Assembly: GCF_000336555.1 (NCBI RefSeq)
Contig: NZ_KB375281.1
Span: 2,778,926 to 2,842,925 of the forward strand
Reading direction: 5' to 3'
DNA: 64,000 nucleotides
Source of the DNA: Afipia clevelandensis ATCC 49720
GTDB lineage: Bacteria > Pseudomonadota > Alphaproteobacteria > Rhizobiales > Xanthobacteraceae
Position numbers and translations under genes: made by a program. How positions within the stretch are numbered: position 1 is the stretch's first letter; each line of letters begins with the position of its first letter. Under the pieces are notes generated by a model, which did not search any database, was not told the DNA's origin, and was given only the letters and a program-made list of their open reading frames with translations. Positions 1-10,724 of this stretch are shown here, in pieces.

Positions 1-1674
1 CCCGCCAATCCGTCGGCCACGCCTGCAACACCGGGCACGCAGGCCGCGATCCCCGGCGGCCCGACCACCGCCGCTCCCGTGCAGAGCCGCGCCACCGTCA
101 TCGCCGCCTCGCCGCGCGTCAAGATCGACACGCCGAGCATCTCCGGCAGCATTTCGCTGACCGGCGCGCGCATCGACGACGTGGCGCTGGTGAAATACCG
201 CGAGACCGTCGATCCGAAATCGCCGGCCATCGAGTTGTTTTCTCCGTCGGGCACCAAGGAGCCGTTCTACGCCGAGTTCGGCTTTGTGCCGTCGGCCGGT
301 TCGACCATCAAGATGCCGACCCGCGATACGCTGTGGACGCAGGAAGGCACCGGGGCGCTAACGCCGACCACGCCGGTGACGCTGACCTGGAACAACGGAC
401 AGGGCCTCACCTTCAAGCGCACCATCTCGATCGACGACAAATATCTGTTCACCGTTAAGGACGACGTCGCCAATGTCGGCGACGCGCCGGTGACGATCTA
501 TCCGTTCGGCCTGATCTCGCGCCATGGCACGCCGCACGTGTCCGGCTACTACATTCTGCATGAAGGCCTGATCGGCGTGCTCGGCGACCAGGGCCTGCAG
601 GAGTACGGCTACAAGAAGATGGACGAGACGAAGGCGGTCGAGTTCAAGGTCTCCAACGCCTGGATGGGCATCACCGACAAGTACTGGGCCGGCACGCTGC
701 TGCCGGACCCGAAGGCGAACGTGCAGGCGCGCTTCTCGTCGAACCTCGTCGGCACGCTGCGCACCTACCAGACCGACTATCTGCTCGATCCGATGACCAT
801 CGCGATCGGCGGCAGCGCCAGCACCACCACGAACCTGTTCGCCGGCGCCAAGGAAAACGCCACCGTCGACGCCTATGACAAGAAGCTCGGCCTCAACAAG
901 TTCGACCGCCTGATCGACTGGGGCTGGTTCTACTTCATCACCAAGCCGATGTTCTTCATGATCGACTGGTTCTTCCACATCGTCGGCAACTTCGGCGTCG
1001 CGATCCTGCTGGTGACCGTGCTGGTCAAGCTGGTGTTCTTCCCGCTCGCCAACAAGTCCTACGCCTCGATGGCGAAGATGAAGGCCGTGCAGCCCCAGCT
1101 TGCCGCGCTCAAGGACAAGTATCCCGACGACAAGATGAAGCAGCAGCAGGAGATGATGGAAATCTACAAGAAGGAGAAGATCAACCCGATCGCGGGCTGT
1201 CTTCCGATTCTGATCCAGATTCCGGTATTCTTCTCGCTCTACAAGGTGCTGTTCGTCACCATCGAAATGCGGCATGCGCCGTTCTTCGGCTGGATCAAGG
1301 ACCTGTCGGCGCACGACCCGACCAACCTGTTCAACCTGTTCGGCCTGCTGTCCTACGATCCGACCACGATTCCGGTGATCGGGCATTACCTCGCGCTCGG
1401 CATCTGGCCGATCATCATGGGCATCACGATGTGGTTCCAGATGAAGCTGAACCCGACGCCGCCGGATCCGACGCAGAAGATGATCTTCGACTGGATGCCG
1501 CTGATCTTCACCTTCATGCTTGCCTCGTTCCCCGCAGGCCTCGTGATCTACTGGGCCTGGAACAACACCCTGTCGGTGCTGCAGCAGAGCTACATCATGA
1601 AAAAGAACGGCGCGAAGATCGAACTGTTCGACAATCTGAAATCGACCTTCGCGGGCAGCAAAAAGACGACGTAG
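1..1674 (+). CDS. yidC: Membrane protein insertase YidC, 5' end outside the window
   Basis: YidC inserts and folds inner-membrane proteins, alone or with SecYEG. The reading frame is open from base 1, so the N-terminal membrane segment and the start lie upstream; 557 residues are visible of a family usually near 600. The first part is a Pro/Ala/Thr-rich linker, followed by the large periplasmic beta-domain (about bases 100-880) and the conserved membrane core from about base 910. The core includes the cytoplasmic hairpin after FFPLANKSY and the segment [18 protein letters not shown], typical of the YidC/Oxa1 family. The residue that aligns with the groove arginine of E. coli YidC appears to be lysine (codon at 1027). 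It is followed by engB, a common arrangement in this family (rnpA-yidC-engB). Confidence 0.96.
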   Translation, partial: PANPSATPATPGTQAAIPGGPTTAAPVQSRATVIAASPRVKIDTPSISGSISLTGARIDDVALVKYRETVDPKSPAIELFSPSGTKEPFYAEFGFVPSAGSTIKMPTRDTLWTQEGTGALTPTTPVTLTWNNGQGLTFKRTISIDDKYLFTVKDDVANVGDAPVTIYPFGLISRHGTPHVSGYYILHEGLIGVLGDQGLQEYGYKKMDETKAVEFKVSNAWMGITDKYWAGTLLPDPKANVQARFSSNLVGTLRTYQTDYLLDPMTIAIGGSASTTTNLFAGAKENATVDAYDKKLGLNKFDRLIDWGWFYFITKPMFFMIDWFFHIVGNFGVAILLVTVLVKLVFFPLANKSYASMAKMKAVQPQLAALKDKYPDDKMKQQQEMMEIYKKEKINPIAGCLPILIQIPVFFSLYKVLFVTIEMRHAPFFGWIKDLSAHDPTNLFNLFGLLSYDPTTIPVIGHYLALGIWPIIMGITMWFQMKLNPTPPDPTQKMIFDWMPLIFTFMLASFPAGLVIYWAWNNTLSVLQQSYIMKKNGAKIELFDNLKSTFAGSKKTT

Positions 1675-1689
1675 CGCGCGCAACGCCCC

Positions 1690-1790
1690 ACCCTTCGAGG
1701 CCGTCGCTCCGCGACGGCACCTCAGGGTGACGCAACACCAAGGATCGTCATCCTGAGGTGCGAGGGCGAAGCCCGAGCCTCGAAGGATGA
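1690..1790. repeat. Palindromic intergenic repeat between yidC and engB
   Basis: The left arm (around 1691-1730, cccttcgaggccgtcgctcc...) and right arm (around 1748-1790, ...gcctcgaaggatga) are imperfect inverted copies around 'acctcagggtga' and 'tcatcctgaggt', so the transcript would fold into a long hairpin. An in-frame ATG for engB at 1787 lies in the right arm, which argues against that start. Repeats of this look are common between genes in Nitrobacteraceae. Confidence 0.7.
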
Positions 1791-1819
1791 CGGCGGATAT
1801 TACAACCGAGACTCTTCGC

Positions 1820-2485
1820 ATGACTGACAACACCGATGCGGAGCTGATCGAGGCCGGGCGAAAGATTTTCGCCGGGGACTGGCAGTTCATCTGGGCATCG
1901 CCGTCCATCGAGACGCTGCCGCCGATGAAGGGCGTCGAGGTTGCCTTTGCGGGCCGCTCCAATGTCGGCAAATCCAGCCTCATCAACGCCCTGACCGGCC
2001 GCAACGGCCTTGCGCGCACCTCCCACACGCCGGGACGCACGCAGGAGCTGATCTTCTTCGACGGCCCGACGCCGGCCGACGGCAAGGACGCTGGCCTGCG
2101 GCTGGTGGACATGCCGGGCTATGGCTACGCCTCCGCGCCGAAATCGCAGATCGCGTCATGGACCACGCTGATTCACAAATTCCTGCAGGGCCGCGCCAAT
2201 CTCGCGCGGGTCTATGTGCTGATCGACGCACGCCACGGCTTCAAGGACGTCGACAAGGACGTGCTCAAGACGCTCGACAGATCCGCCGTCAGCTATCAGG
2301 TGGTGCTGACCAAGGCCGATCAGGTCAAGAAATCCGAACTTGAAAACACCATCGCGGCGACCAAGGCGGCGCTGGCGAAACATCCGGCGGCGTTTCCGGA
2401 AGTGCTGGTCACCTCGTCGCGCACCGGCGACGGCATGCCCGAACTGCGCGCCGCCATGATCCGCCTTTTGAGAGAACGAATCTAA
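1820..2485 (+). CDS. engB: Ribosome biogenesis GTP-binding protein EngB/YsxC
   Basis: This is a 221-residue TRAFAC-class GTPase needed for large ribosomal subunit assembly. The P-loop GRSNVGKSSLINAL is near residues 40-53, the switch I region TSHTPGRTQ follows, G3 is DMPGYGYA, and the G4 motif TKAD is near residue 165. Length and order match the YihA/EngB family. An ATG 33 bases upstream (1787) is in frame but sits inside the palindromic repeat, and the family's short acidic N-terminus fits the ATG at 1820. No strong ribosome binding site is visible for either. The stop overlaps the next start by one base (TAATG), suggesting translational coupling. Confidence 0.93.
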   Translation: MTDNTDAELIEAGRKIFAGDWQFIWASPSIETLPPMKGVEVAFAGRSNVGKSSLINALTGRNGLARTSHTPGRTQELIFFDGPTPADGKDAGLRLVDMPGYGYASAPKSQIASWTTLIHKFLQGRANLARVYVLIDARHGFKDVDKDVLKTLDRSAVSYQVVLTKADQVKKSELENTIAATKAALAKHPAAFPEVLVTSSRTGDGMPELRAAMIRLLRERI

Positions 2486-2868
2486 TGACCCAGAATGGTG
2501 TGCTGCGCCTCGCCGCTGTGCTGGCCGGAGTGATGGGTGCCGCCGGTGTGGTGCTGGCCGCTGCGTCCGCCCACCAGCCCGATGCCGCGCGGCTGGCCTC
2601 CGCCTCGTCGATGCTGCTGTTCCATGCCAGCGCCGTGATCGGCGCCGCGCTGCTGACCGGGCATGGCATCGCGCGGCGCGGCCCCGGCCTGACCGCGACC
2701 TTCGGTTTCGTTGTGGGTGCGGCGCTGTTCGCGGGCGATCTCGCCATGCGCCAGTTCGCCGGTCACGGATTGTTCACAATGGCCGCGCCGACCGGCGGCA
2801 CGCTGCTGATCCTGAGCTGGCTGGTGCTCGCCCTCGCGGCGCTCTGGCCGCGGCGGGCGGCAAAATAA
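2485..2868 (+). CDS. DUF423 family small membrane protein
   Basis: This 127-residue protein has four hydrophobic segments (around residues 5-28, 38-58, 69-88 and 97-121) and almost no charged residues between them. That is the layout of the DUF423 (YgdD/YwdK-like) inner-membrane family; the segment FHASAVIGAALL resembles the conserved part. The biochemical role of the family is unknown. The start codon overlaps the engB stop (TAATG), so it is probably translated from the same mRNA. Confidence 0.75.
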   Translation: MTQNGVLRLAAVLAGVMGAAGVVLAAASAHQPDAARLASASSMLLFHASAVIGAALLTGHGIARRGPGLTATFGFVVGAALFAGDLAMRQFAGHGLFTMAAPTGGTLLILSWLVLALAALWPRRAAK

Positions 2869-2872
2869 GAGA

Positions 2873-2905
2873 TGTCGTCCCCGCGCAGGCAGGGACGACC
2901 GGAGA
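2873..2905. repeat. Half copy of the 'cgtccccgcgcaggcggggacg' palindrome
   Basis: The bases just after the DUF423 stop read gtcgtccccgcgcaggcagg followed by gacgacc. This is one hairpin arm of the composite repeats seen complete at 31491-31620 and 52907-53027. Here only one arm is present. It may end the upstream transcript, but no T-run follows. Confidence 0.55.
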
Positions 2906-3004
2906 AATAAACGCGGCTGATCAATCTGCCCTTACGCTTTGCAGCGTCATCCCAATCGGCTAAACCCTCGGCATCTTTGCCAGCTCGCGCGAACGAGACT
3001 CCCC

Positions 3005-3904
3005 ATGATGGATCTGCCGACCAATATCAGCCCGCAGGATCAGGCCCGCATCCTGTCGGAAGCGCTGCCGCACATGCAGCAGTACGACGAGGAAACCATC
3101 GTCATCAAATACGGCGGCCACGCCATGGGCGAGGAAAATCTCGCCAAGCAGTTCGCCCGCGATATCGTTCTCCTCGAACAGACCGCGATCAATCCCGTGG
3201 TGGTGCACGGCGGCGGCCCGCAGATCGCCTCCATGCTGTCGCGGCTCGGTATCAAGTCGGAATTCGCCGCCGGCCTGCGCGTCACCGACGCGCCGACCAT
3301 GGAAATCGTCGAGATGGTGCTGGCCGGCTCAATCAACAAGTCGATCGTCAGCCATATCAACGAAGCCGGCGGCAAGGCCGTCGGCCTGTGCGGCAAGGAC
3401 GGCAACATGGTCACCGCCACCAAGGCGACCCGCACCATGGTCGATCCCGGCTCCAACATCGAGAAGGTGGTCGATCTCGGCTTTGTCGGCGAGCCGGACA
3501 AGGTCGATCTCACCCTGCTCAACCAGTTGATCGGCTATGAACTGATCCCGGTTCTGGCGCCGCTGGCCTCGTCCGCCGACGGCAAGACCTACAACGTCAA
3601 CGCCGACACCTTCGCTGGCGCGGTTGCCGGTGCATTGAAGGCCAAGCGCCTGTTGCTGCTGACCGACGTGCCGGGCGTGCTCGACAAGTCGAAAAAGCTC
3701 ATTCCGGAACTGTCGATCAAGGATGCGCGCAAGCTGATCGCCGACGGCACCATTTCCGGCGGCATGATCCCGAAGGTCGAGACCTGCATCTACTCGCTGG
3801 AAGCCGGTGTCGAGGGCGTGGTCATCATCGACGGCAAGACCCCGCATGCGGTGCTGCTCGAACTGTTCACCAACCAGGGCACGGGAACGCTGATCCACAA
3901 GTGA
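3005..3904 (+). CDS. argB: Acetylglutamate kinase ArgB
   Basis: ArgB phosphorylates N-acetyl-L-glutamate in the second step of arginine biosynthesis and belongs to the amino acid kinase family. It has 299 residues, normal for the family. The phosphate-binding IKYGGHAM is near residue 35, the substrate loop VVHGGGPQI near residue 68, and the ATP-site lysine region [10 protein letters not shown] near residue 250. The ATG pair at 3005 was chosen because [14 protein letters not shown] is the usual start region; the frame extends 22 codons upstream without family-like sequence. The stop overlaps an ATG of the next gene (TGATG at 3902). Confidence 0.96.
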   Translation: MMDLPTNISPQDQARILSEALPHMQQYDEETIVIKYGGHAMGEENLAKQFARDIVLLEQTAINPVVVHGGGPQIASMLSRLGIKSEFAAGLRVTDAPTMEIVEMVLAGSINKSIVSHINEAGGKAVGLCGKDGNMVTATKATRTMVDPGSNIEKVVDLGFVGEPDKVDLTLLNQLIGYELIPVLAPLASSADGKTYNVNADTFAGAVAGALKAKRLLLLTDVPGVLDKSKKLIPELSIKDARKLIADGTISGGMIPKVETCIYSLEAGVEGVVIIDGKTPHAVLLELFTNQGTGTLIHK

Positions 3905-4953
3905 TGACAGCTCACCTCGTCATTGCGAGCGAAGCGAAGCAATCCACGCTCCTCAAGATGGATTGCTTCGTCGCTGCGCTCCTCGCAATGACGGGCCTGT
4001 TTGTTGCCTCCCCCGCCCGCGCCGATCTGAAAATCTGCAATCGCATGAGCTATGTCGTCGAAGCTGCCATCGGCATCGAGGACAGAACCGCGACCGCGAC
4101 ACGCGGCTGGTTCCGGATCGACCCCGCGACTTGCCGCGTGGTCGCGCAGGGCAACATCACCGCGGATCGCATCCTGCTGCACGCGCGCTCGTTGCCGGTG
4201 TATGGCGCATCGCCTGCCCCGCAGAACGGCACCGACAATCTCTGCGTCGCCCAAAAGGATTTCGTGATCGCGGGGCGACAATGCAACGCCAGCCAGACCT
4301 CCGTGCCCTTCACCGAGATCAAGCCGAGCACGTCCGAGGACGGTCATCAGGTCGCGTATCTCGCCGAAGGCGCGGAGTATGACGACGAACAGGCACGGCT
4401 GGCGGCAATCCAGCGCCTCCTTGTGATCGCCGGCTATGATGCCGCGCCGATCGACGGTGTCGACGGGCCAAAGACCCAGAACGCGCTCGCCGCCTTCCTG
4501 AAAGCGCGCGGCCTTGCGGCCAATGCGGCGGAAGCACCCGGATTTTTCGACAGCATGATTGCCGCCGTGGAATCGCCCTCGGCAACCGGCCTGACATGGT
4601 GCAACGACACGCCCTATCGTGTCATGGCCTCGATCGCCACCGACGACGGCAAGACCATCACCAGCCGCGGCTGGTATCGCATCGAGCCGCGCAAGTGCCT
4701 GCATCCCGACATCTCGGGACAGCCCCGCCGGATTTTCAGTTTCGCCGAAGCGGTCGATTCAACCGGCCGCACCATCAAGATCAACGGCCGGCCGCTGAAC
4801 TGGGGCGGCGCAACCATGCTCTGCACCCGCGAGGCGCAGTTCGAGTTCTCCGAGCAGGGCGATTGCGGCCCGCGCGGACTGAACACGAGCGGCTACGATC
4901 GCGTCGACATGACCGCAGGGACCGGCAAGACATTACGCTTCGGGATGCCATGA
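3904..4953 (+). CDS. Secreted protein with two DUF1036 domains and a peptidoglycan-binding-like segment
   Basis: A Sec-type signal region is followed by two related cysteine-containing DUF1036 domains, about residues 42-130 (CNRMSYVVEAAIG ... RGWFRIDP) and 225-325 (CNDTPYRVMASIA ... RGWYRIEP). Between them, around residues 160-205, is a helical stretch (AIQRLLVIAGYDAAPIDGVD) resembling a peptidoglycan_binding_1 repeat, so a periplasmic or envelope role is likely but unproven. The ATG at 3904 overlaps the argB stop and gives a lysine-containing n-region; the ATG at 3958 would start directly at MDCFVAALLAMT. Both starts lie in a palindromic repeat (3918-3993), so the repeat itself encodes much of the signal peptide. 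Confidence 0.85.
   Translation: MTAHLVIASEAKQSTLLKMDCFVAALLAMTGLFVASPARADLKICNRMSYVVEAAIGIEDRTATATRGWFRIDPATCRVVAQGNITADRILLHARSLPVYGASPAPQNGTDNLCVAQKDFVIAGRQCNASQTSVPFTEIKPSTSEDGHQVAYLAEGAEYDDEQARLAAIQRLLVIAGYDAAPIDGVDGPKTQNALAAFLKARGLAANAAEAPGFFDSMIAAVESPSATGLTWCNDTPYRVMASIATDDGKTITSRGWYRIEPRKCLHPDISGQPRRIFSFAEAVDSTGRTIKINGRPLNWGGATMLCTREAQFEFSEQGDCGPRGLNTSGYDRVDMTAGTGKTLRFGMP
3918..3993. repeat. Family A palindromic repeat, inside the 5' end of a gene
   Basis: The arms are cgtcattgcgagcgaagcga agcaatcc and ggattgcttcgtcgc ... ctcctcgcaatgacg, which are reverse complements around a short variable loop. Other copies are at 15319-15397, 25617-25699, 28876-28954 and 57250-57361. This copy is the only one of the five that is translated; it lies in frame in the DUF1036 gene. 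Confidence 0.85.
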
Positions 4954-5648
4954 CAAAAGACAAACGCTCGTTCGCCCATGTCGAGACCTGGGTGTTCGAT
5001 CTCGACAACACGCTGTATCCGCACCACGTCAATCTGTGGCAGCAGGTGGACGTCCGGATTCGCGATTTCGTCGCGCAGTACCTGAACGTGCCGAAGGACG
5101 AGGCCTTCAAAATCCAGAAGGACTATTATCGCCGCTACGGCACCACCATGCGCGGCATGATGACCGAGCACGGTCTCAAGGCCGACGACTTCCTCGAATA
5201 CGTCCACAAGATCGACCATTCGCCGCTGGAGCCAAATCCCGCGATGGGCGCGGCCATCGAGAAGCTCCCCGGCCGCAAGCTGATCCTGACCAATGGCTCG
5301 CGCGCCCATGCCGGCGCCGTGCTGGAGCGTCTCGGGATCGGCAATCACTTCGAGGATGTGTTCGACATCGTCGCCGCCGAGCTAGAGCCCAAGCCCGCGC
5401 GGCAAACCTACATGAAGTTTCTCAAGCTGCACGGCGTTGATCCCTCGAAAGCCGCGATGTTCGAGGATCTCGCCCGCAACCTGGTGACGCCGCATGACCT
5501 GGGCATGACCACCGTTCTGGTCGTCCCCGACGGCACCAAAAACGTGGTCCGCGAGGACTGGGAGCTGGAGGGCCGCGATGCGGCGTATGTGGATCACATC
5601 ACCGACAATCTGACCGGGTTTTTGGCCGCAATAAGGGCCTCAAACTGA
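4950..5648 (+). CDS. HAD-family pyrimidine 5'-nucleotidase-like hydrolase
   Basis: This 232-residue protein carries the HAD motif [11 protein letters not shown] near residues 14-23 (two catalytic Asp), motif [10 protein letters not shown] near residue 110, the motif III lysine region [10 protein letters not shown], and motif [11 protein letters not shown] near residue 170. The sequence is typical of the SDT1/phm8-like pyrimidine 5'-nucleotidase group, which dephosphorylates UMP/CMP-type nucleotides; the substrate is inferred only from family. The ATG at 4950 overlaps the preceding stop (ATGA). It sits between argB and dapD, as in related genomes. Confidence 0.88.
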   Translation: MTKDKRSFAHVETWVFDLDNTLYPHHVNLWQQVDVRIRDFVAQYLNVPKDEAFKIQKDYYRRYGTTMRGMMTEHGLKADDFLEYVHKIDHSPLEPNPAMGAAIEKLPGRKLILTNGSRAHAGAVLERLGIGNHFEDVFDIVAAELEPKPARQTYMKFLKLHGVDPSKAAMFEDLARNLVTPHDLGMTTVLVVPDGTKNVVREDWELEGRDAAYVDHITDNLTGFLAAIRASN

Positions 5649-5727
5649 CCTTGTCCAACTTGACTCGCCGCCGCCAAATCCCGACAAAAGCGGCATCCCA
5701 AAACTGCTTTTCTGCCAAGGAACACCG

Positions 5728-6573
<846 letters not shown>

Positions 6574-6582
6574 TCCTCGCGG

Positions 6583-7737
6583 ATGACCGACGCCCTCTCC
6601 ATCGCCCGTGACCTGCTGCGTTGTCCCTCGGTGACGCCGGCGGATGCGGGCGCGCTCGGCGTGCTGGAGAAGCTGCTCGGCAATGCCGGGTTCGAGGTGC
6701 ATCGCGTCACCTTCTCCGAGCCCGGCGCGGCGGACATCGACAATCTCTACGCTCGCATCGGCACGCAAGCGCCGCACATCACCTTTGCAGGCCATACCGA
6801 TGTCGTGCCCGCTGGCGACGAAACAAAGTGGACCCATGGTGCGTTCGCGGGCGATGTGAAGGACGGCATGCTCTACGGCCGTGGCGCGGTCGATATGAAG
6901 GGCGGCATCGCCTGTTCAGTCGCTGCCGTGCTGGATTATCTCGCGGCCAACGGCGGCAAGCCCAAAGGCTCGATCTCGTTTCTCATTACCGGCGACGAAG
7001 AAGACATTGCCGTCAACGGCACCATCAAGCTGCTGCAATGGGCCGCGGCGCGCGGCGAAAAATTCGATCACTGCGTGCTCGGCGAGCCCAGCAATGTCAA
7101 CGAGATCGGCGACACCATCAAAGCCGGGCGGCGCGGTTCGCAAAGCGGGACAATTATAGTGGACGGTGTGCAGGGTCATGTCGCCTATCCGCATCGCGCC
7201 TCCAATCCGGTTCCGGACATCGCGGCGATTATCGCGGCCGTGAGCGGCGATCCGCTGGACAGCGGCACCGAGCATTTCCAGCCGTCGAACCTCGAATTCA
7301 CCTCGGTGGACGTCGGCAACCCCGCCTGGAATGTGATTCCTGCTCAGGCGCGCGCACGCTTCAACATTCGCTACAACGACCGTCACACCCGCGAATCGCT
7401 GCGTGCGCTGATCGAAGAGCGTGTCACCAGGGCGAGCGGCAATCGCATCAAGGCGCATGTGGTGTGGGAGCCGTCGAATTCCGATGCCTTCCTGACCCAG
7501 CCCGGCCCGTTCACCGAGCTTGTGTCCGCCGCCATCGAAGAGGTAACGGGCCGCAAGCCTGAGCTGAACACCGGCGGCGGCACCTCGGACGCGCGGTTCA
7601 TTACGCATTATTGTCCGGTGCTGGAATTCGGCCTTGTCGGCCAGACCATGCACCAGATCGACGAGCGCACGCCGGTCGCCGATCTTGAAAAGCTGACGAA
7701 GATCTATCGCGGCGTGCTGGATCGCTACTTCGCATGA
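6583..7737 (+). CDS. dapE: Succinyl-diaminopimelate desuccinylase
   Basis: DapE is a dizinc M20-family amidohydrolase that removes succinate from N-succinyl-L,L-diaminopimelate. In the 384-residue protein the metal ligands can be followed: His in [11 protein letters not shown] (near residue 70), Asp in AVDMKGGIA (near 105), the Glu pair in [12 protein letters not shown] (near 140), a ligand in LGEPSN, and His near the C-terminus in GQTMHQIDE. Length and motif order match bacterial DapE. It starts 9 bases after dapD and its stop overlaps the next start (ATGA at 7734), so an operon is likely. Confidence 0.97.
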   Translation: MTDALSIARDLLRCPSVTPADAGALGVLEKLLGNAGFEVHRVTFSEPGAADIDNLYARIGTQAPHITFAGHTDVVPAGDETKWTHGAFAGDVKDGMLYGRGAVDMKGGIACSVAAVLDYLAANGGKPKGSISFLITGDEEDIAVNGTIKLLQWAAARGEKFDHCVLGEPSNVNEIGDTIKAGRRGSQSGTIIVDGVQGHVAYPHRASNPVPDIAAIIAAVSGDPLDSGTEHFQPSNLEFTSVDVGNPAWNVIPAQARARFNIRYNDRHTRESLRALIEERVTRASGNRIKAHVVWEPSNSDAFLTQPGPFTELVSAAIEEVTGRKPELNTGGGTSDARFITHYCPVLEFGLVGQTMHQIDERTPVADLEKLTKIYRGVLDRYFA

Positions 7738-8309
7738 ACGACACGAACACCAGCGGCCCCATCGTCGTCCTCACCGCCATCGACAACGAGTTGAAGAAAG
7801 AGCGCGCGCCAGACGGCGTCGAGGTGATCTATACCGGCGTCGGCAAGGTCAACGCCGCCCATGTCGCGGCGCTCACCGTACTCGCGCTGCAGCCGAGGCT
7901 GATTATCAACTACGGCACCGCCGGCAAGATTGCGCACATTCACAATGGCCTTGTGGAGGTCGCGCATGTGATCCAGCGCGACATGGCGGCCATGCCGCTG
8001 GCGCCGCGCGGCCGCACGCCGTTCGCGCCGGAGATGGACCGCTTGTCATCCGGCTTCGACGGCGTGGTCTGCGGCACCGGCGACAGCTTCGTCACCGCCA
8101 TCGACCCTTGGCTGGTGGAGAACAGCATCGACATTGTCGACATGGAGCTGTTCGCCATCGCCCATGTCAGCCAGCGTCATGCGATTCCATGGCGCGCTTT
8201 CAAGTTCATCACCGATGCTGCGGACGAAAACGCCGCCGATCACTGGAACGAGAATGTCGCTAACGGTGAAGACTTATTCTGGGATGCGATGAAAAGCATC
8301 GCACGATGA
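7734..8309 (+). CDS. Nucleoside phosphorylase / MTA-SAH nucleosidase-like protein
   Basis: This 191-residue protein has the PNP/UDP-phosphorylase superfamily fold signature: an N-terminal [12 protein letters not shown] strand-turn, the ribose/phosphate region [22 protein letters not shown], the purine-ribose motif [13 protein letters not shown] with the expected Glu, and the catalytic-type Asp in FITDAADEN. It most resembles the methylthioadenosine/S-adenosylhomocysteine nucleosidase branch but is shorter than the usual 230 residues, so the exact substrate is uncertain. It is translationally coupled to dapE. Confidence 0.75.
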   Translation: MNDTNTSGPIVVLTAIDNELKKERAPDGVEVIYTGVGKVNAAHVAALTVLALQPRLIINYGTAGKIAHIHNGLVEVAHVIQRDMAAMPLAPRGRTPFAPEMDRLSSGFDGVVCGTGDSFVTAIDPWLVENSIDIVDMELFAIAHVSQRHAIPWRAFKFITDAADENAADHWNENVANGEDLFWDAMKSIAR

Positions 8310-8310
8310 T

Positions 8311-8423
8311 GCTCCCTCGCCCCGCTCTTGCGGGGAGACGGCTGGGGTGAGGGGCGCTTGTTTCCTTTTGGCGGACCTATGCCCCTCACCCGGCGCCGAC
8401 CTCTCCCCGTAAACGGGGAGAGG
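8311..8423. repeat. Family B palindromic repeat (ctccccg / gtgagggg type)
   Basis: Nested inverted repeats: cgccccgctcttgcggggag forms one hairpin, ctggggtgaggggcg pairs with gcccctcacccgg, and ctctccccgtaaacggggagag closes the element. It sits between convergent genes (nucleosidase on plus, truA on minus) and may act as a bidirectional terminator. A related, larger copy is at 12036-12190. Confidence 0.75.
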
Positions 8424-8432
8424 TAAAAGACC

Positions 8433-9170
8433 TCAATACTCAACCCGTACCAGATACAGCCCGTCCGGCGGCGCGACGGGGCCGCAGGCTGTGCGGTCGC
8501 GCGCTTCGAGCGCATTGCGCAAATCCTGCGCCATCCAGCGGCCGTGCCCCACCCACACCAGCGAGCCGACCATCGAGCGCACCTGGCTGTGCAGGAACGA
8601 ACGTGCGGAGGTCGTGATGGTCACCTCGTCGCCCTCGCGCGCCACATCGAGCGCATCGAGCGTTTTCTCGGGGGACTTCGCCTGACACTCGGTGTCGCGG
8701 AAGGTGGTGAAGTCGTGCCTGCCAAGCAGCACCTGCGCGGCTTCGTGCATCGCGTCTGCATCCAGAGAACGCGGCACACGCCACGCCTGCCCTGCCTTGA
8801 GCGCAAGGTTCGCCCGGTGATTGACGATGCGATAGATGTAATGCCGCTTTGTCGCTGAAAACCGTGCGTCGAATGTGTCGGGCACGATCTCCGCCGACAG
8901 CACACCGATCGGATGCGGCCGCAGATGGGCGTTCAGCGCATCGCGCACGCGATCGGCCCTGTAGTCTTTCGCCAGATCGATATGCGCCACCTGCCCAAGT
9001 GCATGCACGCCCGCATCGGTGCGGCCTGCGCCGTTGACCCGGACCCGCTCGCCGGTCATCGCGGCCACGGCATCTTCCAGCGCGCCCTGCACCGACGGGC
9101 CCTTGTCCTGATACTGCCAGCCCCAGAACGGAGCGCCATCATATTCGATGATGAGCTTGTAGCGGGGCAT
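8433..9170 (-). CDS. truA: tRNA pseudouridine(38-40) synthase
   Basis: TruA converts uridines 38-40 of tRNA anticodon arms to pseudouridine. The 245-residue protein begins with the typical [19 protein letters not shown]. It has the catalytic aspartate in [19 protein letters not shown] near residue 54 and the conserved RYIYRIVN-like strand ([11 protein letters not shown]) near residue 110. The ATG at 9170 overlaps the fmt stop, so truA is the downstream partner of fmt and def in one transcription unit. Confidence 0.97.
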   Translation of the reverse strand: MPRYKLIIEYDGAPFWGWQYQDKGPSVQGALEDAVAAMTGERVRVNGAGRTDAGVHALGQVAHIDLAKDYRADRVRDALNAHLRPHPIGVLSAEIVPDTFDARFSATKRHYIYRIVNHRANLALKAGQAWRVPRSLDADAMHEAAQVLLGRHDFTTFRDTECQAKSPEKTLDALDVAREGDEVTITTSARSFLHSQVRSMVGSLVWVGHGRWMAQDLRNALEARDRTACGPVAPPDGLYLVRVEY

Positions 9171-10102
9171 CAGCTCGCTCGCGCCGGCGGCTTGAGCGGC
9201 GTGCCGTTGAGAAACGCATCCGCCTTCATCGGCGGCTTTCCGGCGCGCTGCAGTTCCAGAATGCGGATCGCACCGTCGCCGCAGGCAACCGTGAGCTTGT
9301 CGTCCCGCACATCGCCCGGCGCGCCGGAGCCTTTGGCAAGCTCACAGCGCAGCACCTTGATGCGCACCGGCTCACCGTCAATCGCGATCTCGAACCACGC
9401 TCCGGGAAACGGCGACAGGCCGTGAATGTGCCGCAGCACCTCACGGGCGGACCTTGTCCAGTCGATCCGCGCCTCGGCCTTGTCGATCTTGGCGGCGTAA
9501 GTCACGCCTTCTTCGCTCTGCTTCTTCAATTGCAGGCCACCGCGTGACAGCGCGCCCATGGCGCGCACCATCAGGTCCGCGCCGAGCGGCGCGAGCGCGT
9601 CATGCAGGTCCTGCGCGGTCATGGCATCGGTGATCGGCAGGCGCTCGGCCATCGCCACGTCGCCGGTGTCGAGCCCGACATCCATCTTCATGACCATGAC
9701 GCCGGATTCCGCATCGCCCGTTATCACGGCGCGATTGATCGGGGCGGCGCCGCGCCAGCGCGGCAGCAGCGACGCATGCAGGTTGAAACAGCCGAGCGGT
9801 ACCGCATCGAGAATGTTTTTCGGCAGGATCATGCCATAGGCCACCACAACGGCGGCATCGGCATTGTGCGCACGGAATTCCGCCTCGGCTTCCGGTGTCT
9901 TCAAGGTCTTCGGTGCGAAAACCGGAATGCCGAGCTGGCGCGCGGCCATTTCCACCGGCGTCGCCTGCAGCTTCATGCCGCGCCCGGCTGGTTTGGGTTC
10001 GCGGGTATAGACCGCGACGATCTCATGGCCATGATCCGCCAGCGCCAGCAGCGTCGGCACTGCGAAATCCGGCGTGCCCATGAAGATCAGACGAAGCGGC
10101 AT
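9170..10102 (-). CDS. fmt: Methionyl-tRNA formyltransferase
   Basis: Fmt formylates initiator Met-tRNA using 10-formyltetrahydrofolate. The 310-residue protein has the N-terminal formyltransferase domain with the conserved SLLP loop ([20 protein letters not shown], residues about 108-127) and the C-terminal tRNA-binding barrel from about residue 205. The ATG at 10102 was chosen over a TTG one codon upstream because GGAG lies 6 bases before it. It lies 13 bases downstream of def, the deformylase acting on the same formyl group, a classical pairing. Confidence 0.97.
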   Translation of the reverse strand: MPLRLIFMGTPDFAVPTLLALADHGHEIVAVYTREPKPAGRGMKLQATPVEMAARQLGIPVFAPKTLKTPEAEAEFRAHNADAAVVVAYGMILPKNILDAVPLGCFNLHASLLPRWRGAAPINRAVITGDAESGVMVMKMDVGLDTGDVAMAERLPITDAMTAQDLHDALAPLGADLMVRAMGALSRGGLQLKKQSEEGVTYAAKIDKAEARIDWTRSAREVLRHIHGLSPFPGAWFEIAIDGEPVRIKVLRCELAKGSGAPGDVRDDKLTVACGDGAIRILELQRAGKPPMKADAFLNGTPLKPPARAS

Positions 10103-10115
10103 CAAAAGCTCCGGC

Positions 10116-10634
10116 TTATTTCGCCGCGAGCTTGGCGGCCTTGGTGAACTTCTTCATCACGCGGTCACGCTTGAGCTTGGAGAGATAATCCACAAACAGC
10201 ACGCCGTTGAGATGGTCGATCTCATGCTGGATGCAGGTGGCGTAAAGCCCCTCCGCATCTTCCTCGCGCGTCACGCCTTCAAGGTCCATGAAGCGCACGC
10301 GCACCCGCGCGGGGCGTTCGACCTCTTCATAGTATTCGGGAATCGACAGGCAGCCTTCTTCATAGACTGACAGCTCATCGGACGACGCGAGAATTTCCGG
10401 ATTGATGAAAACGCGCGGCTCCTTCTCGCCCTCCTTCTTGGAGAGGTCCATGGTGATCAGCCGCAGCGGCACCGCGACCTGGATCGCGGCAAGGCCGATA
10501 CCCGGCGCGTCGTACATGGTTTGGAACATGTCATCGACCAGCGTCCGGATGTCCGGCGTGATTTTTTCGACGGGCTTGGAGATCAGCCGCAACTGTTTGT
10601 CCGGCAGGATGATGATGTCACGAGGATTGGCCAT
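10116..10634 (-). CDS. def: Peptide deformylase
   Basis: Def removes the N-formyl group from nascent proteins using a metal ion. All three family motifs are visible in 172 residues: GIGLAAIQ near residue 45, EGCLSIP near residue 92 (metal-binding Cys) and QHEIDHLNG near residue 137 (two His ligands and the catalytic Glu). The start [12 protein letters not shown] matches the family; the open frame extends upstream 28 codons without similarity. The sequence upstream is shared with divergently oriented rmuC. Confidence 0.97.
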   Translation of the reverse strand: MANPRDIIILPDKQLRLISKPVEKITPDIRTLVDDMFQTMYDAPGIGLAAIQVAVPLRLITMDLSKKEGEKEPRVFINPEILASSDELSVYEEGCLSIPEYYEEVERPARVRVRFMDLEGVTREEDAEGLYATCIQHEIDHLNGVLFVDYLSKLKRDRVMKKFTKAAKLAAK

Positions 10635-10724
10635 GCTGCGCGATGTAATGGGCGCGCTTGCCGGGGTCAAACATGTTGTCGCACCAAACGGTTGCGCCTT
10701 GGGTTCCTTGCCGTTCACCGCCGA

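Noticed and set aside
358-2112. Long open frame antisense to yidC and engB (584 codons, minus strand)
   Set aside because: It mirrors two well-supported genes, is His/Arg-rich with no domain, and arises from GC-rich codon bias.
3918-3993. CRISPR-like interpretation of the recurrent cattgcgagc repeats
   Set aside because: Copies are scattered over 54 kb, not clustered with spacers, and each is itself a palindrome.
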